A stretch of DNA of 64,000 bases from contig JAGYNZ010000007.1 of the NCBI GenBank assembly GCA_018399745.1, forward strand, positions 1 to 64,000, written 5' to 3'. Position numbers and translations under genes: made by a program. Below the pieces are notes generated by a model, which worked only from the letters and a program-made list of their open reading frames with translations, searched no databases and was not told the origin of the DNA. This DNA is from Deltaproteobacteria bacterium (lineage in GTDB: Bacteria; Desulfobacterota; Dissulfuribacteria; Dissulfuribacterales; UBA3076). Position 1 is the stretch's first letter; the number at the start of each line of letters is the position of its first letter. Positions 20,531-30,772 of the stretch are shown here, in pieces.

Positions 20531-20994
20531 GGTGGATTACCTTGCCTGCTCCATTCCATCCAAAACAAACGGCTGGAAAAGAAAAGGCCCGCACCCACTG
20601 ACACATAGACTCCCCACACAAAGACTCCGGGCAGTGGGCTGACCCTCAAAGACATACCCAGAAAAACCATGAACAGTATCATGCCCCAGCTCTTAAGCGA
20701 AAGAAAGCCTCCAAGGCACCTGTCCCCTTTCCTGCTAAGTATCCTTGAAATTATCCGTTCTGCAGTCTTGTCAAAGATCAAACGACCTTTCAGTACCCCT
20801 GCGAGAGCAGCAACCACAAGCCACCATGGATTCACGGACCAGGGTAAGCTCATTATATTGCCTGTCCCCCTTATAAATAAAAAAAGACCCACAATGGTCC
20901 ACATAAGGGCCACCAAAAATACTTGTACTCTGACAGGAGCGACAGGCTTGTGTGCCTCAAGCCAATTTAAGATTCTCCCGTAACTGTATGACAT
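20527..20994 (-). CDS. Hypothetical membrane protein
   Basis: 155 aa with several hydrophobic segments; 3' end overlaps the convergent methyltransferase ORF. Confidence 0.55.
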   Translation of the reverse strand: MSYSYGRILNWLEAHKPVAPVRVQVFLVALMWTIVGLFLFIRGTGNIMSLPWSVNPWWLVVAALAGVLKGRLIFDKTAERIISRILSRKGDRCLGGFLSLKSWGMILFMVFLGMSLRVSPLPGVFVWGVYVSVGAGLFFSSRLFWMEWSRQGNPP

Positions 20995-21131
20995 AACTCA
21001 TTATGAACTAATTCATACTGACCTTTTATAAAAATATCGTCCTTACATTCTTGGCCGATCTTCCTCGCGGAAGCTGTTTTTTAACCTGCTGATGCCCTTA
21101 CAGACCTCATGGATTTTACTATAGTCCTTAT

Positions 21132-21809
21132 TTATATTCCGTTTAATGGACATCTATCACACCTAGGTTTTATCTTTTTACAGAAATTCTTACCAAGAAT
21201 AACCCACAGGGCATGATATTCGTTATAGAGTTTTACATCGACAGGCAGATGGTCCATAAAAAGAGAGCGGACTCCCTCATAATCGGCATTCTCATCTATA
21301 AAATCGTGCCTCATAAGGGCCCTTACCGTATATGCGTCCACCACAAAACTGGGGAGTTCTCCTGCATAAAGCAGTATACTGTCGGCGGTTTCAGGGCCTA
21401 TGCCCTTAATATCAAGAAGCATCGGCCTTAATATATCAAGCCCCTTTGAAAACATATCATCTAGATTACCCTCACATTCATCCATCAGAAAGGCCACAAA
21501 ATTCTGGAGCCTCTCGGCCTTTACATTGTAATACCCAGCCGGCCGAATAATTTGAGCAAGCGACTCCCTGGACAGTTCATAAATGGCCCTCGGCCTCAAA
21601 AGATCTTTGTCTTTTAGATTGGAAATAGCTCTTCTTACGTTTTCCCAGCTGGTATTCTGGGTGAGTATTGCACCTGCGCATATCTCAAAAGGAGAGTCGC
21701 CCGGCCACCAATCCTGCGGTCCAAAGGCCGACAAAAGACGTTCATATAAGGATCTCAACTGATCCCCGACAGGGCCGACATATCCGGCAGTCAGACTGCT
21801 AAAAACCAA
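21132..21809 (-). CDS. Endonuclease III-related HhH-GPD protein with Fe-S cluster
   Basis: LLDIKGIGPETADSILLYAGELPSFVVDAYTVR and C-terminal CKKIKPRCDRCPL. Confidence 0.85.
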   Translation of the reverse strand: MVFSSLTAGYVGPVGDQLRSLYERLLSAFGPQDWWPGDSPFEICAGAILTQNTSWENVRRAISNLKDKDLLRPRAIYELSRESLAQIIRPAGYYNVKAERLQNFVAFLMDECEGNLDDMFSKGLDILRPMLLDIKGIGPETADSILLYAGELPSFVVDAYTVRALMRHDFIDENADYEGVRSLFMDHLPVDVKLYNEYHALWVILGKNFCKKIKPRCDRCPLNGI

Positions 21810-21854
21810 TTATTGAAGGACCTTTCAATCTTTTATGAAAACCAGCATATTTCA

Positions 21855-22235
21855 TTAATCAATTCTTATAAGAAAAATATATATCCAGCAAGCAGCAGCC
21901 AAAAAACAGGTGGCCCCCAAAACTGCAATATCCCCGAGAACTACCTCCTGGCCTTCTTCGGGAAAAGAATAGATCAATGCCAGACCTATAGCGACAGTGC
22001 CCAACAGTAACGCCAGGGTCCTCACAAACTTGAAAAAGATGAGTAAACACAGCACAAGAATGATTGACACTATCACGTATGGATTGGTAACCAAACTTAT
22101 TATATCAAGATTCAACACATATGAGATAATGTTTTCAGTCTTAAGTTTTTCAAAAATTCCAGCCCAATCTATTTTCCAGTCCATTAGATAACCTCCTAAG
22201 CAGGACAAACCGGAACAGGATCTTAAGTTAACCAA
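21855..22235 (-). CDS. Hypothetical small membrane protein
   Basis: Hydrophobic segments VSIILVLCLLIFFKFVRTLALLLGTVAIGLALIY; probable start downstream at MDWKIDWAG. Confidence 0.5.
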   Translation of the reverse strand: MVNLRSCSGLSCLGGYLMDWKIDWAGIFEKLKTENIISYVLNLDIISLVTNPYVIVSIILVLCLLIFFKFVRTLALLLGTVAIGLALIYSFPEEGQEVVLGDIAVLGATCFLAAACWIYIFLIRID

Positions 22236-22469
22236 GGTTATAAGGACCTAACGTTAAGGTATCAGTTTGCTCCTTCTATTTACAGCAAACATAAGCAATT
22301 TGGCCTGTTTTATGCGTCTCAATTAGCTTGAAAATATTCTGTAACAAAAAGCACGAATACCGTATTAAGAGACTGGTATTATATGTTATCATCGGCCTCT
22401 TTCAAATAAATAATAACCGGCAAGACGTTCCTTTTCTCTTAGCACAAGAGATGCTATTTTAAAATTAAT

Positions 22470-24263
22470 ATGCCTTATAATCAGATTATTTCCTTCATGG
22501 TAGCACTGGTTCTGGTAGTTGGGGCACCGTCTGATGCGGAAACTGCGCTGTCCCTCGGAACCGCAATCCTTCTGTGGCTTGTAAAGACCTTGTCATGGAT
22601 AGTCCTGGTTTTCTGGATCCTAAATCGGTCATATCCTACCGGGGTAACCTCCGCAGTTCTTGCGAGACTTCAATGGGCCTCTTTGGTACCCTTTATAATT
22701 GACTTTTACCTGCTTGATATAAAAGCCTATCTGGTATTCTTACCAGGTGTCTCTTTCATTCCGACATTAGTCGAAACAGCAGGAATCAGCCTGTACATCT
22801 TATATTTAGTTCTTCTCTGGGCTTTATACTGGCGGCTACTTAGCAGCAAAGGCCTCACTGATCTTACTTTACGCGAAGATCTGAAATCCAGGCTAAGACT
22901 TATACTCCCTTTCCTGATCCTTTATCTGGCACTGACCATATTGGGTGATCTTATAGTAGCGATCCCCTCAAATAAATTTCAGGAGCTGCTCAACAAGCCG
23001 TTTGGAGAATCAATATTTTCCTTCTTCTGCCTAATCTTAATATTAGTCTTTATGCCGCCGGTAATACGGATGATCTGGGGATGTGTGCCTTTTCCCAAGG
23101 GACCACTCAGGAGCCTGGTGGAAAACTTTCTCAAACGCACCAATGTAAATTTCAAGGAAATCCTCATATGGCCCCTGAGTGGAAGCAAATCCTGCACGGC
23201 CGCTGTCCTTGGTCTTGTGCCCGGTTTTCGATACATACTGTTCACCCCCTGCCTTTTGAAACACCTTCTTCCCCAGGAAATTGAAGCGGTCCTTTCTCAC
23301 GAAGTAGCTCATCTGCGCCACAGGCACTTGCTTTGGTACATATTTTTTTTGGGTACTTTTACCGTCGTTACATATCGTCTCTTTGATCCCATAGAGACAT
23401 GGCTGGTATCTCGTGATCTATTTCTTGAGATACTGATTCAACTCCAATACTGGCCCGAGGCCCTTGTTTCTTTTCTGGCAATATTTCCGCTGGGCATATT
23501 ACTTGTCCTGTATTTTCGCTTTCTCATGGGTTATTTCATGCGGAATTTTGAACGTCAGGCAGATCTCTATGTGTTCGAAACACAGGGGCACCCATGGAAC
23601 CTTGTTAACGCCCTGGAAAAAGTCAGCATTCTGGCACAAAATATTCGCAACCAGCCCAACTGGCATCACTTCAGTATTGCGGAGAGGGTAAATTTTCTCG
23701 CTGAAGTGGCCCGACGGCCGATAGTAAAGGAAAAATATTTAAAAAAACTGATGGTCAGCAAAGGACTGTTCATCGGCATTACAGGCCTGCTTATAATCAT
23801 GCCAAGCCTGATGCCCATTCAGTCATGGAAAGACGCTGCCAGCAATAATTTAACTCAGCTGTACATTGAAAAACTCACGAGCGGCAAAGAGCAAAGACCG
23901 GAATTGTATATCATTGTTGGTCAAATCCTTGCCCAAAAAAAAGAATACGCCAAGGCTATAGATACCTATCGACAGGCCCTTGATCTTTTACCTGAGAATC
24001 CCGATATCTTGAACAACATCGCATGGATTTATGCTACCGCTGACGACCCTGAGTTTCGAAAACCTGAAGAGGCACTGATGTTTGCCTCAACGGCCGCCAA
24101 TCTGAAACCAGCGGGATATATATTAGATACCCTTGCCGAGAGCCTGTTTATTAATGGATACATAGAGAAGGCCATCGCTACAGAGAAAGAGGCCATAAAA
24201 AAAGACCCTTCAAAAACAGACTATTATCGAACCCAGCTGCAGCGATTCAAAAAAGCCAGATGA
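22470..24263 (+). CDS. M48-type zinc metallopeptidase with C-terminal TPR
   Basis: HEVAHLRHRH zinc motif, multiple TMs, C-terminal TPRs. Confidence 0.82.
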   Translation: MPYNQIISFMVALVLVVGAPSDAETALSLGTAILLWLVKTLSWIVLVFWILNRSYPTGVTSAVLARLQWASLVPFIIDFYLLDIKAYLVFLPGVSFIPTLVETAGISLYILYLVLLWALYWRLLSSKGLTDLTLREDLKSRLRLILPFLILYLALTILGDLIVAIPSNKFQELLNKPFGESIFSFFCLILILVFMPPVIRMIWGCVPFPKGPLRSLVENFLKRTNVNFKEILIWPLSGSKSCTAAVLGLVPGFRYILFTPCLLKHLLPQEIEAVLSHEVAHLRHRHLLWYIFFLGTFTVVTYRLFDPIETWLVSRDLFLEILIQLQYWPEALVSFLAIFPLGILLVLYFRFLMGYFMRNFERQADLYVFETQGHPWNLVNALEKVSILAQNIRNQPNWHHFSIAERVNFLAEVARRPIVKEKYLKKLMVSKGLFIGITGLLIIMPSLMPIQSWKDAASNNLTQLYIEKLTSGKEQRPELYIIVGQILAQKKEYAKAIDTYRQALDLLPENPDILNNIAWIYATADDPEFRKPEEALMFASTAANLKPAGYILDTLAESLFINGYIEKAIATEKEAIKKDPSKTDYYRTQLQRFKKAR

Positions 24264-24396
24264 TGATTGATGTGTAAATTTACGGCTCTGATGAATTTTT
24301 TCCTGGTGCAATCCTGACCTGTTGAGACGTATGAGAATTTGAGTTATCTTTTTGATTTCAGAAGTCATTTATCAATCTATTGAGGAGGCCTGAATC

Positions 24397-24786
24397 ATGG
24401 AATCTATTTCAATAAAAAGCAAGGCAAAAACCGAAATGATTGACATTACCGGACAGGTACAGCGGACCATAGCTTCAGCCGGCGGTATTGATGGCCTTGC
24501 CTTTATCTATGTACCCCATACAACGGCGGGTTTGACCATTAATGAAGGTGCGGATCCGACGGTCCGACGGGACATAATGTCTGTACTGAATGAGATAGTT
24601 CCATGGGAGTATGACTATCATCACTTGGAAGGAAACTCACCTGCCCACATCAAATCATCACTGTTAGGATCCGGGATACAGGTAATTTTCGAAAACGGTC
24701 AGTTGTGCTTGGGAACGTGGCAAAAGATATTTTTTTGTGAATTCGACGGCCCAAGAAGCAGAAAAGCCTGGATAAAACTGACGTAA
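24397..24786 (+). CDS. YjbQ/UPF0047 family (secondary thiamine-phosphate synthase-type) protein
   Basis: FIYVPHTTAGLTINEGADPTVRRDI, GNSPAHIKSSLLG, GTWQKIFFCEFDGPR. Confidence 0.9.
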   Translation: MESISIKSKAKTEMIDITGQVQRTIASAGGIDGLAFIYVPHTTAGLTINEGADPTVRRDIMSVLNEIVPWEYDYHHLEGNSPAHIKSSLLGSGIQVIFENGQLCLGTWQKIFFCEFDGPRSRKAWIKLT

Positions 24787-24990
24787 AAACAGATAACGGC
24801 AGGCAAAAGCGCATATTTTATCTCTTGTCATCACTCAATCATTCACCTTCAATCCCAGGGTAGAAAACAGATATGTAAATATATAATCAATACGGTTGTG
24901 CCCAGACTGAATACGTGATAAAAAACAAGCTTGTAGAACAGTTCATCTTTTTGTGAAGCCTGAATCCCCTGAAGACTTAAATTGTCAATT

Positions 24991-26337
24991 ATGAAAAATA
25001 TTTTCCCCCGTATTATTCTCCTCTTGTCGGGGCTTTTATGTATCTTTTTCGCCTATTCATGGATAGGCGATTACAGATCCGGGGATACCTCGCCCCCACA
25101 AAACGCTTTAATATCAGGGCAGACGGACCCGGTCGGAAATCAAAATACCGAGGACAACACTGAATATTCTATAAAAATAAAACCGGCCGCTGTAGTAAAC
25201 GGTACTATAAGACCCGGCGAGACCTTTGACCATGCCATGGAAAGAAATAAGCTGGACAGACCTCTGAAATCCCAGATAATTAAAGGCCTTTCACAAGTCG
25301 TTGACTTCAAGAAATGCAGACCGGGGGATTCTTTCCATGTCTCGCTGGACGATGGTGGAGGGCTAATTCGATGTACTTATGAGAAGAATCCGCTTGAAAT
25401 CTATACATTAGAACCAAATAAGCACGGCAAAAATGAGTTCAATGCCTTCAGAGACTCGGTTTTATTGGAATGTCGTTTGATAAAACTATCAGGTATAATA
25501 GACGGCTCCCTTTTTACCGCCTTCTCAAAGATGGGGGCCAACAGCAAACTAGCCATGGCCTTTGCGGATATATTTGCATCCAGCATGGATTTTAATACCG
25601 AAACCAGATCCGGCGACCAATTTGACATAATCGTTGAAGAATATTTCAAGGACGATTGTTTTGTGGGTTACGGCAGAATTCTGGCAGCACGGTACAAAAG
25701 CCATCATAAAGACTTTAACGCATACTATTACAGACCAGGGGATCAAACCGAGGGTAAGTACTACAATTCCGCCGGCCAGGAGGTCGGGACTTCTTTTTTA
25801 AAATCTCCTCTTCCTGTCTACAGAGTGACATCCAAATTCTCCAATAGACGTCTGCACCCTATCCTCAAGGTCTATCGTCCTCATCATGGAGTGGATCTCG
25901 CCGCTCCCATAGGTACCAGCGTAATGGCAACTGCAGCCGGTAAAGTAAGTTTTGTGGGCTGGCAGAAAGGTTTTGGCAGGATTGTTATCTTAAAACACCC
26001 TGGAGGTTACAAGACTTATTACGGCCACCTTTCCAGATTTGCCAAAGGTTTGAAAAAGGGAGTCAGTGTCAGGCAAAAGCAGATAATAGGTTACGTGGGA
26101 TCAAGTGGTATGTCTACAGGACCACATCTGGACTATCGAATCAAGGAAAACGATGTATTTAAAAATCCTTTCAACATGAAGTTCAAACCCAAGTCCAAGC
26201 TCGCCGGCAAGTCGCTGGATGTCTATATTGAAAAACAGGGGTACTGGAGACAATTACTTGAAAATGACTCAACGTATAAGACTCTGCGGGTTGAAACACG
26301 AAAAATCAGTGAGTATCCGGATGGCTGGCTGGGCTAA
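24991..26337 (+). CDS. M23-family (LytM) peptidoglycan endopeptidase
   Basis: HHGVDLAAPIGTSVMATAAGKV..GPHLDYRI; N-terminal hydrophobic anchor; ATG at 24991 preferred over 24982. Confidence 0.85.
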   Translation: MKNIFPRIILLLSGLLCIFFAYSWIGDYRSGDTSPPQNALISGQTDPVGNQNTEDNTEYSIKIKPAAVVNGTIRPGETFDHAMERNKLDRPLKSQIIKGLSQVVDFKKCRPGDSFHVSLDDGGGLIRCTYEKNPLEIYTLEPNKHGKNEFNAFRDSVLLECRLIKLSGIIDGSLFTAFSKMGANSKLAMAFADIFASSMDFNTETRSGDQFDIIVEEYFKDDCFVGYGRILAARYKSHHKDFNAYYYRPGDQTEGKYYNSAGQEVGTSFLKSPLPVYRVTSKFSNRRLHPILKVYRPHHGVDLAAPIGTSVMATAAGKVSFVGWQKGFGRIVILKHPGGYKTYYGHLSRFAKGLKKGVSVRQKQIIGYVGSSGMSTGPHLDYRIKENDVFKNPFNMKFKPKSKLAGKSLDVYIEKQGYWRQLLENDSTYKTLRVETRKISEYPDGWLG

Positions 26338-27214
26338 ATCTCCTCCACATCTCCTTATTATCTTCGTGCTTTCCTTTTTTATATATCCTCTTTCGTGCCC
26401 CGCTGCCTCCAAGAATACCAATACCTCTGTCTGGGAGCCTCTTATAGAGCATTTAATAAGGGATGGACAGGATGAGCAGACAATTCGCGGCATATTTGCC
26501 AGACGCGAAGTCCAATTTAATCCCAGTGTCATGCCCCGCAAGCTTTCGCACAAGGAAAGCAAGCTCGACTACAGCAAGTTCCTGAGACCTGAACGCCTCT
26601 CAAGGGCCAGTGTTTTTTTGGATACCCATAAAGAATTACTAATTCAAATAGAAGATAAATACGGTATACCCAAGGAAATAAAAGTTGCAATTCTCCTTGT
26701 GGAAACAGACCTTGGCCGTTATCTGGGTCCTGATCGAGCCTTTAATATATTGGCAAGCATGGCGGCAGCTAATGATATAGATCGTGTAAAACCTTGGCTT
26801 ACTCCTGAACTGCTTGAACCTGCCGAAAGAAGTCACGTAGAAAAGAAGCTCCATGATAAGTCCCGGTGGGCCTACAGGGAACTAAAGGCCCTCCTTGTCT
26901 ATGCTGAACAAAACAAAATAGATCCTCTGGAAATCAAGGGCTCAATCTTTGGGGCCATAGGCCTGTGCCAGTTCATGCCTTCAAATGTCCTTCGCTTTGG
27001 AATTGACCATGATCAAGACGGCAAGATAAACCTGTTCTTAAAACCCGATGCCCTTGCCAGTATGGCAAATTACCTAAGAAACTACGGATGGAAGGACAAT
27101 CTTAGCCGTAAAGAGCAGGAGGCGGTCATCCTCAAGTATAATTACAGTCGTCCATACGCAAATGCCGTACTTGATGTAGCAGAAAGGCTTTCAGACAATA
27201 GTAAAAATAAATGA
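26321..27214 (+). CDS. MltB-like lytic murein transglycosylase
   Basis: GIPKEIKVAILLVETDLGRYLG, AIGLCQFMPSNVLRF; signal-peptide start ATG at 26321 overlaps the M23 stop. Confidence 0.85.
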   Translation: MAGWAKSPPHLLIIFVLSFFIYPLSCPAASKNTNTSVWEPLIEHLIRDGQDEQTIRGIFARREVQFNPSVMPRKLSHKESKLDYSKFLRPERLSRASVFLDTHKELLIQIEDKYGIPKEIKVAILLVETDLGRYLGPDRAFNILASMAAANDIDRVKPWLTPELLEPAERSHVEKKLHDKSRWAYRELKALLVYAEQNKIDPLEIKGSIFGAIGLCQFMPSNVLRFGIDHDQDGKINLFLKPDALASMANYLRNYGWKDNLSRKEQEAVILKYNYSRPYANAVLDVAERLSDNSKNK

Positions 27215-27338
27215 TATTCCACAGGCATTCCCGGATTAAAAGTTAAGTCTTTCTATTGCCTGCAATCACCGATGTGACGGCCGCTGAGGTGCTGGACAGC
27301 CTCCACACTTCCCTAATGTATCATTAACTTACTCAACG

Positions 27339-27977
27339 TTACTTAAGACTTTTCATCTCTACAGAAACTCGAAGTTCAGGGTCAAGGGCGTTCTCAGGGC
27401 GGAATTCCTGGAAACGATGTCTTGACCCGTGCGGCACCATATCCTTTATTACATCCAGATCCCTCTCAGATAAAAGCGGTCCCACCACTGTTGTTCGGAA
27501 TTCATGATCTATGCCACTTCCGGCAATCAATGCTATACTTTCTTCAAGTTGCTCCCTGGGTGAACACACACCGGTTATGCGGTCATAAATTGTAAACGGT
27601 GCCTTGATATCCATGGCAATGAAGTCCACCAGGCCCTCCATAAGCAACTCGTCCAGGACCTCCGGATGGCTACCGTTTGTATCTAATTTAATCCGGTAAC
27701 CCATGGAACCGACACGACGAAAAAATTCGAAAAGATCGGGCTGCAGCGTTGGTTCCCCGCCACTGACCACCACACCGCTCAGCTGTGCGCGTCGCTTTTC
27801 CAGAAACATAAATATCTCTTCCTGGGGAATCAGCTCGCATTTCGATGGATTCATGGGAATCAAAGAGCCGTTGTGGCAATAGTGACAACGGAAATTACAG
27901 CCCTGCGTAAAAACCACTGCTGCCGCACGTCCCGGAAAATCGCTGAGGCTGAACGAGTTTAATCCTCCTATTCGCAC
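27339..27977 (-). CDS. nrdG: Anaerobic ribonucleotide reductase activating radical SAM protein
   Basis: FPGRAAAVVFTQGCNFRCHYCHN; adjacent to nrdD. Confidence 0.88.
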   Translation of the reverse strand: MRIGGLNSFSLSDFPGRAAAVVFTQGCNFRCHYCHNGSLIPMNPSKCELIPQEEIFMFLEKRRAQLSGVVVSGGEPTLQPDLFEFFRRVGSMGYRIKLDTNGSHPEVLDELLMEGLVDFIAMDIKAPFTIYDRITGVCSPREQLEESIALIAGSGIDHEFRTTVVGPLLSERDLDVIKDMVPHGSRHRFQEFRPENALDPELRVSVEMKSLK

Positions 27978-27979
27978 TT

Positions 27980-30133
27980 TTATTCCTCGGAAGAGTCCCC
28001 TATTTTATAATAATTACGCAAGGCAAATTCTTCCTGCTTGCCCTCATTCCACTGCTTGACAGGCCTGAGGTAGCCTACGACACGGGAATAGACTTCCGTT
28101 TCTTCACCACACCTGGGACAACAGGTCTGCTCGCCCCTCAGGTAGCCATGGGTAGGACAGACTGAAAATGTCGGCGTAAGAGTAAAATAGGGAAGACGGT
28201 AGTTTTCGCAGACCGTGCGGACAAAGGCCTTTACGGCCTGAGGGTCGGCTGCGGCTTCTCCAAGAAAGATATGCAGTACTGTCCCTCCGGTGTATCTCGC
28301 CTGCAGTTCGTCCTGTAGATCGAGTACCTTAAAAATATCCTCAGTATAGTTGACTGGAAGTTGTGTTGAGTTGGTGTAAAAAGGTTTTGAATCAGGCGCT
28401 CCTTTGTTGGCATTCAGGATATCAGGATAACGCTCCCTGTCCAGCTTTGCAAAGCGATAGGCCGCACCCTCTGCGGGAGTCGCCTCCAGATTATAGTAAT
28501 AACCTGTCTCTTCCTGAAATTGACTGAGTTTTTCCCGCATGAAATCAAGGACCTTTACGGCAAAGGCCGCACCCTCGGCTGCACCTATGTCACAGCCGAG
28601 CATGTTGAGACAGGCCTCGTTCATTCCTGTCAACCCAATGGTTGAAAAGTGGTTGTACCAATATTGTCCGTGATGCTTTTTGACGTTGCGTAGATAAAAT
28701 TTTGTATATGGATATAGATCCTTGTCCGTAAAATTCTCCAACACCTTGCGTTTGGTCTCCAGACTCGTACGAGCAATCTCCATCAGTCGTTCAAGACGTA
28801 TGAAGAAATCGCTTTCATCAGCAGCCAGATAGCCAAGGCGTGTCATGTTAATTGTCACCACGCCGATAGATCCAGTCAATGGATTGGCGCCGAACAGCCC
28901 GCCGCCGCGCCTCTCAAGAGAACGCAAGTCCAGCCGAAGGCGACAGCACATTGACCTGGCGTCGTCAGGCGACATATCAGAATTAACATAGTTGGCAAAG
29001 TAGGGAATGCCGTATTTCGCCGTGACTTCCCAAAGCCGCTCCAGACCCGGTGCCTCCCAATCAAAGTCAGGATCGATGTTGTAAGTGGGTATGGGAAAAG
29101 TGAAGACTCGATCTCTCGCATCACCTTCTGACAACACTTCAAGAAATGCACGATTAAACATGGTCATTTCGCGCTGAAAATCAGCATAAATTTCTCTTTG
29201 CGGCTCACCTCCGATAATGACATTTTCCTGAGCCATCGTTGCCGGAGGCTGTATATCGAGCGTAACATTTGTAAAAGGTGTCTGAAAACCTACCCGTGTA
29301 GGCACATTTACATTAAAAACAAATTCCTGCAGGGCCTGCTTGACCTCTTTATATTTAAGACCATCAAAACGGATGAAAGGCGCAAGAAGGGTGTCAAAAT
29401 TTGAAAAGGCCTGTGCTCCGGCGGCTTCGCCCTGCAAGGTGTAAAAAAAATTAATGATCTGCCCGAGTGCAGTCCGGAAGTGTCGTGCAGGGCTGCTTTC
29501 CGCCTTGCCGGGCGCTCCCATGAAACCCGATCGCAAAAGGTCCTGAAGGTCCCACCCCACGCAGTACACTGACAACAGACCAAGGTCGTGGATATGGACT
29601 GCGGCGGATGTGTGCGATTCGCAAACCTCTGGAGTATAGATCTTGTTGAGCCAGTAAGTCTTACTGACTTCGCTTGAAATATAGTTGTTAAGTCCCTGTA
29701 AAGAGTAGGCCATATTGCTGTTTTCTCTGACCTTCCAGTCTAGACGTTCAAGATAGCGCTCGATCAGGTCGAGGTCGGCCTTCTTTACCATCTCGCGGAT
29801 ACCTGCGTGCCGATCTCGATAGAGGATATAGGCCTTTGCCGTCTTCTTAAACGGGGAGGTCAACAGCACCTCCTCCACCATGTCCTGAATTTCCTCAACC
29901 GTTGGCACATCAGTCAAAAAAACCGTCTGAGCAAGACTTATGACTCGAATTGTAAGCCGCCGGGCAGTATCCCCTTTGAATTCTCCAGTAGCTCTGCCCG
30001 CCTTCAGTATGGCAGAGGTAATTTTTGATGACTCAAATGGTACCAGACGATGATCACGTTTTCGAATCTGGGTTAAGCCGATATATTCAGCACTGCTTGA
30101 TGCCTGCCGGGGCAATTCAACAACTGTTTTCAT
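27980..30133 (-). CDS. nrdD: Anaerobic ribonucleoside-triphosphate reductase (class III)
   Basis: ATP-cone (IRKRDHRLVPFESSKITSAILKAG), C-terminal zinc cysteines and RVVGYLRPVKQWNEGKQ glycyl-radical region; ATG at 30133 with GAGGAAACAG upstream. Confidence 0.9.
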   Translation of the reverse strand: MKTVVELPRQASSSAEYIGLTQIRKRDHRLVPFESSKITSAILKAGRATGEFKGDTARRLTIRVISLAQTVFLTDVPTVEEIQDMVEEVLLTSPFKKTAKAYILYRDRHAGIREMVKKADLDLIERYLERLDWKVRENSNMAYSLQGLNNYISSEVSKTYWLNKIYTPEVCESHTSAAVHIHDLGLLSVYCVGWDLQDLLRSGFMGAPGKAESSPARHFRTALGQIINFFYTLQGEAAGAQAFSNFDTLLAPFIRFDGLKYKEVKQALQEFVFNVNVPTRVGFQTPFTNVTLDIQPPATMAQENVIIGGEPQREIYADFQREMTMFNRAFLEVLSEGDARDRVFTFPIPTYNIDPDFDWEAPGLERLWEVTAKYGIPYFANYVNSDMSPDDARSMCCRLRLDLRSLERRGGGLFGANPLTGSIGVVTINMTRLGYLAADESDFFIRLERLMEIARTSLETKRKVLENFTDKDLYPYTKFYLRNVKKHHGQYWYNHFSTIGLTGMNEACLNMLGCDIGAAEGAAFAVKVLDFMREKLSQFQEETGYYYNLEATPAEGAAYRFAKLDRERYPDILNANKGAPDSKPFYTNSTQLPVNYTEDIFKVLDLQDELQARYTGGTVLHIFLGEAAADPQAVKAFVRTVCENYRLPYFTLTPTFSVCPTHGYLRGEQTCCPRCGEETEVYSRVVGYLRPVKQWNEGKQEEFALRNYYKIGDSSEE

Positions 30134-30334
30134 AATCTGTTTCCTCTCAAAGGGATAAATGACTTTGCAAACAATCAACAGGACAGGGTACTTCGCTGTT
30201 CGGTCAAGGTCTTTTGCAACAAGGCCTTTGATTCCTTGCACACATTGCCTGTGAATAAACCATGTCAGACGATGGATTGCTCCCTTATAAACAAAAAAAT
30301 ATGTTTACGTAATCCCTATTCTATACTGACACCG

Positions 30335-30382
30335 CTTCAATATATTGATGATAATCAAGTATAAATCACAACATATAGTGGT
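30335..30382 (-). promoter_or_regulatory. Putative paired NrdR boxes upstream of nrdD
   Basis: CTTCAATATATTGATG (30335-30350) and CACAACATATAGTGGT (30367-30382), centres 32 bp apart. Confidence 0.5.
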
Positions 30383-30772
30383 ATTATCGTGTTGTCAAGC
30401 ATCGGACTGAAAAATCAGGAGAGATCGTTTTTCACCAGGATGATTTCAACGGAAGAATTTCTTCTCCGGCTGCTGTAAGGGAATTTTTCACCTGCAATAC
30501 GCATATCAGGTGCCGACAGAAGACTTTTGTTTTGAAAGTCAATTTTTGATCTGCTAGCAAATGTCAGCCCATAAAAATCAAAATAGAGATAATTAGGCCT
30601 TGACAGTCAGGAAATACTATGAAAAAAGTATTGCAAAATTGCGCAGAATCAAGTTCATAAACTATAATTTATCTATACAGTGAAGCTCCAGTGAAAACTG
30701 AGGGCGATTCTGTATTAACAAATCGATCAAAAGCGAATCCATCGCCACTATTTAACACAGAATATAATATAA

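Noticed and set aside
27980-29583. Alternative minus-strand ORFs inside nrdD (e.g. 28876..29151, 29308..29583)
   Set aside because: They sit in other frames of a strongly supported NrdD coding sequence.
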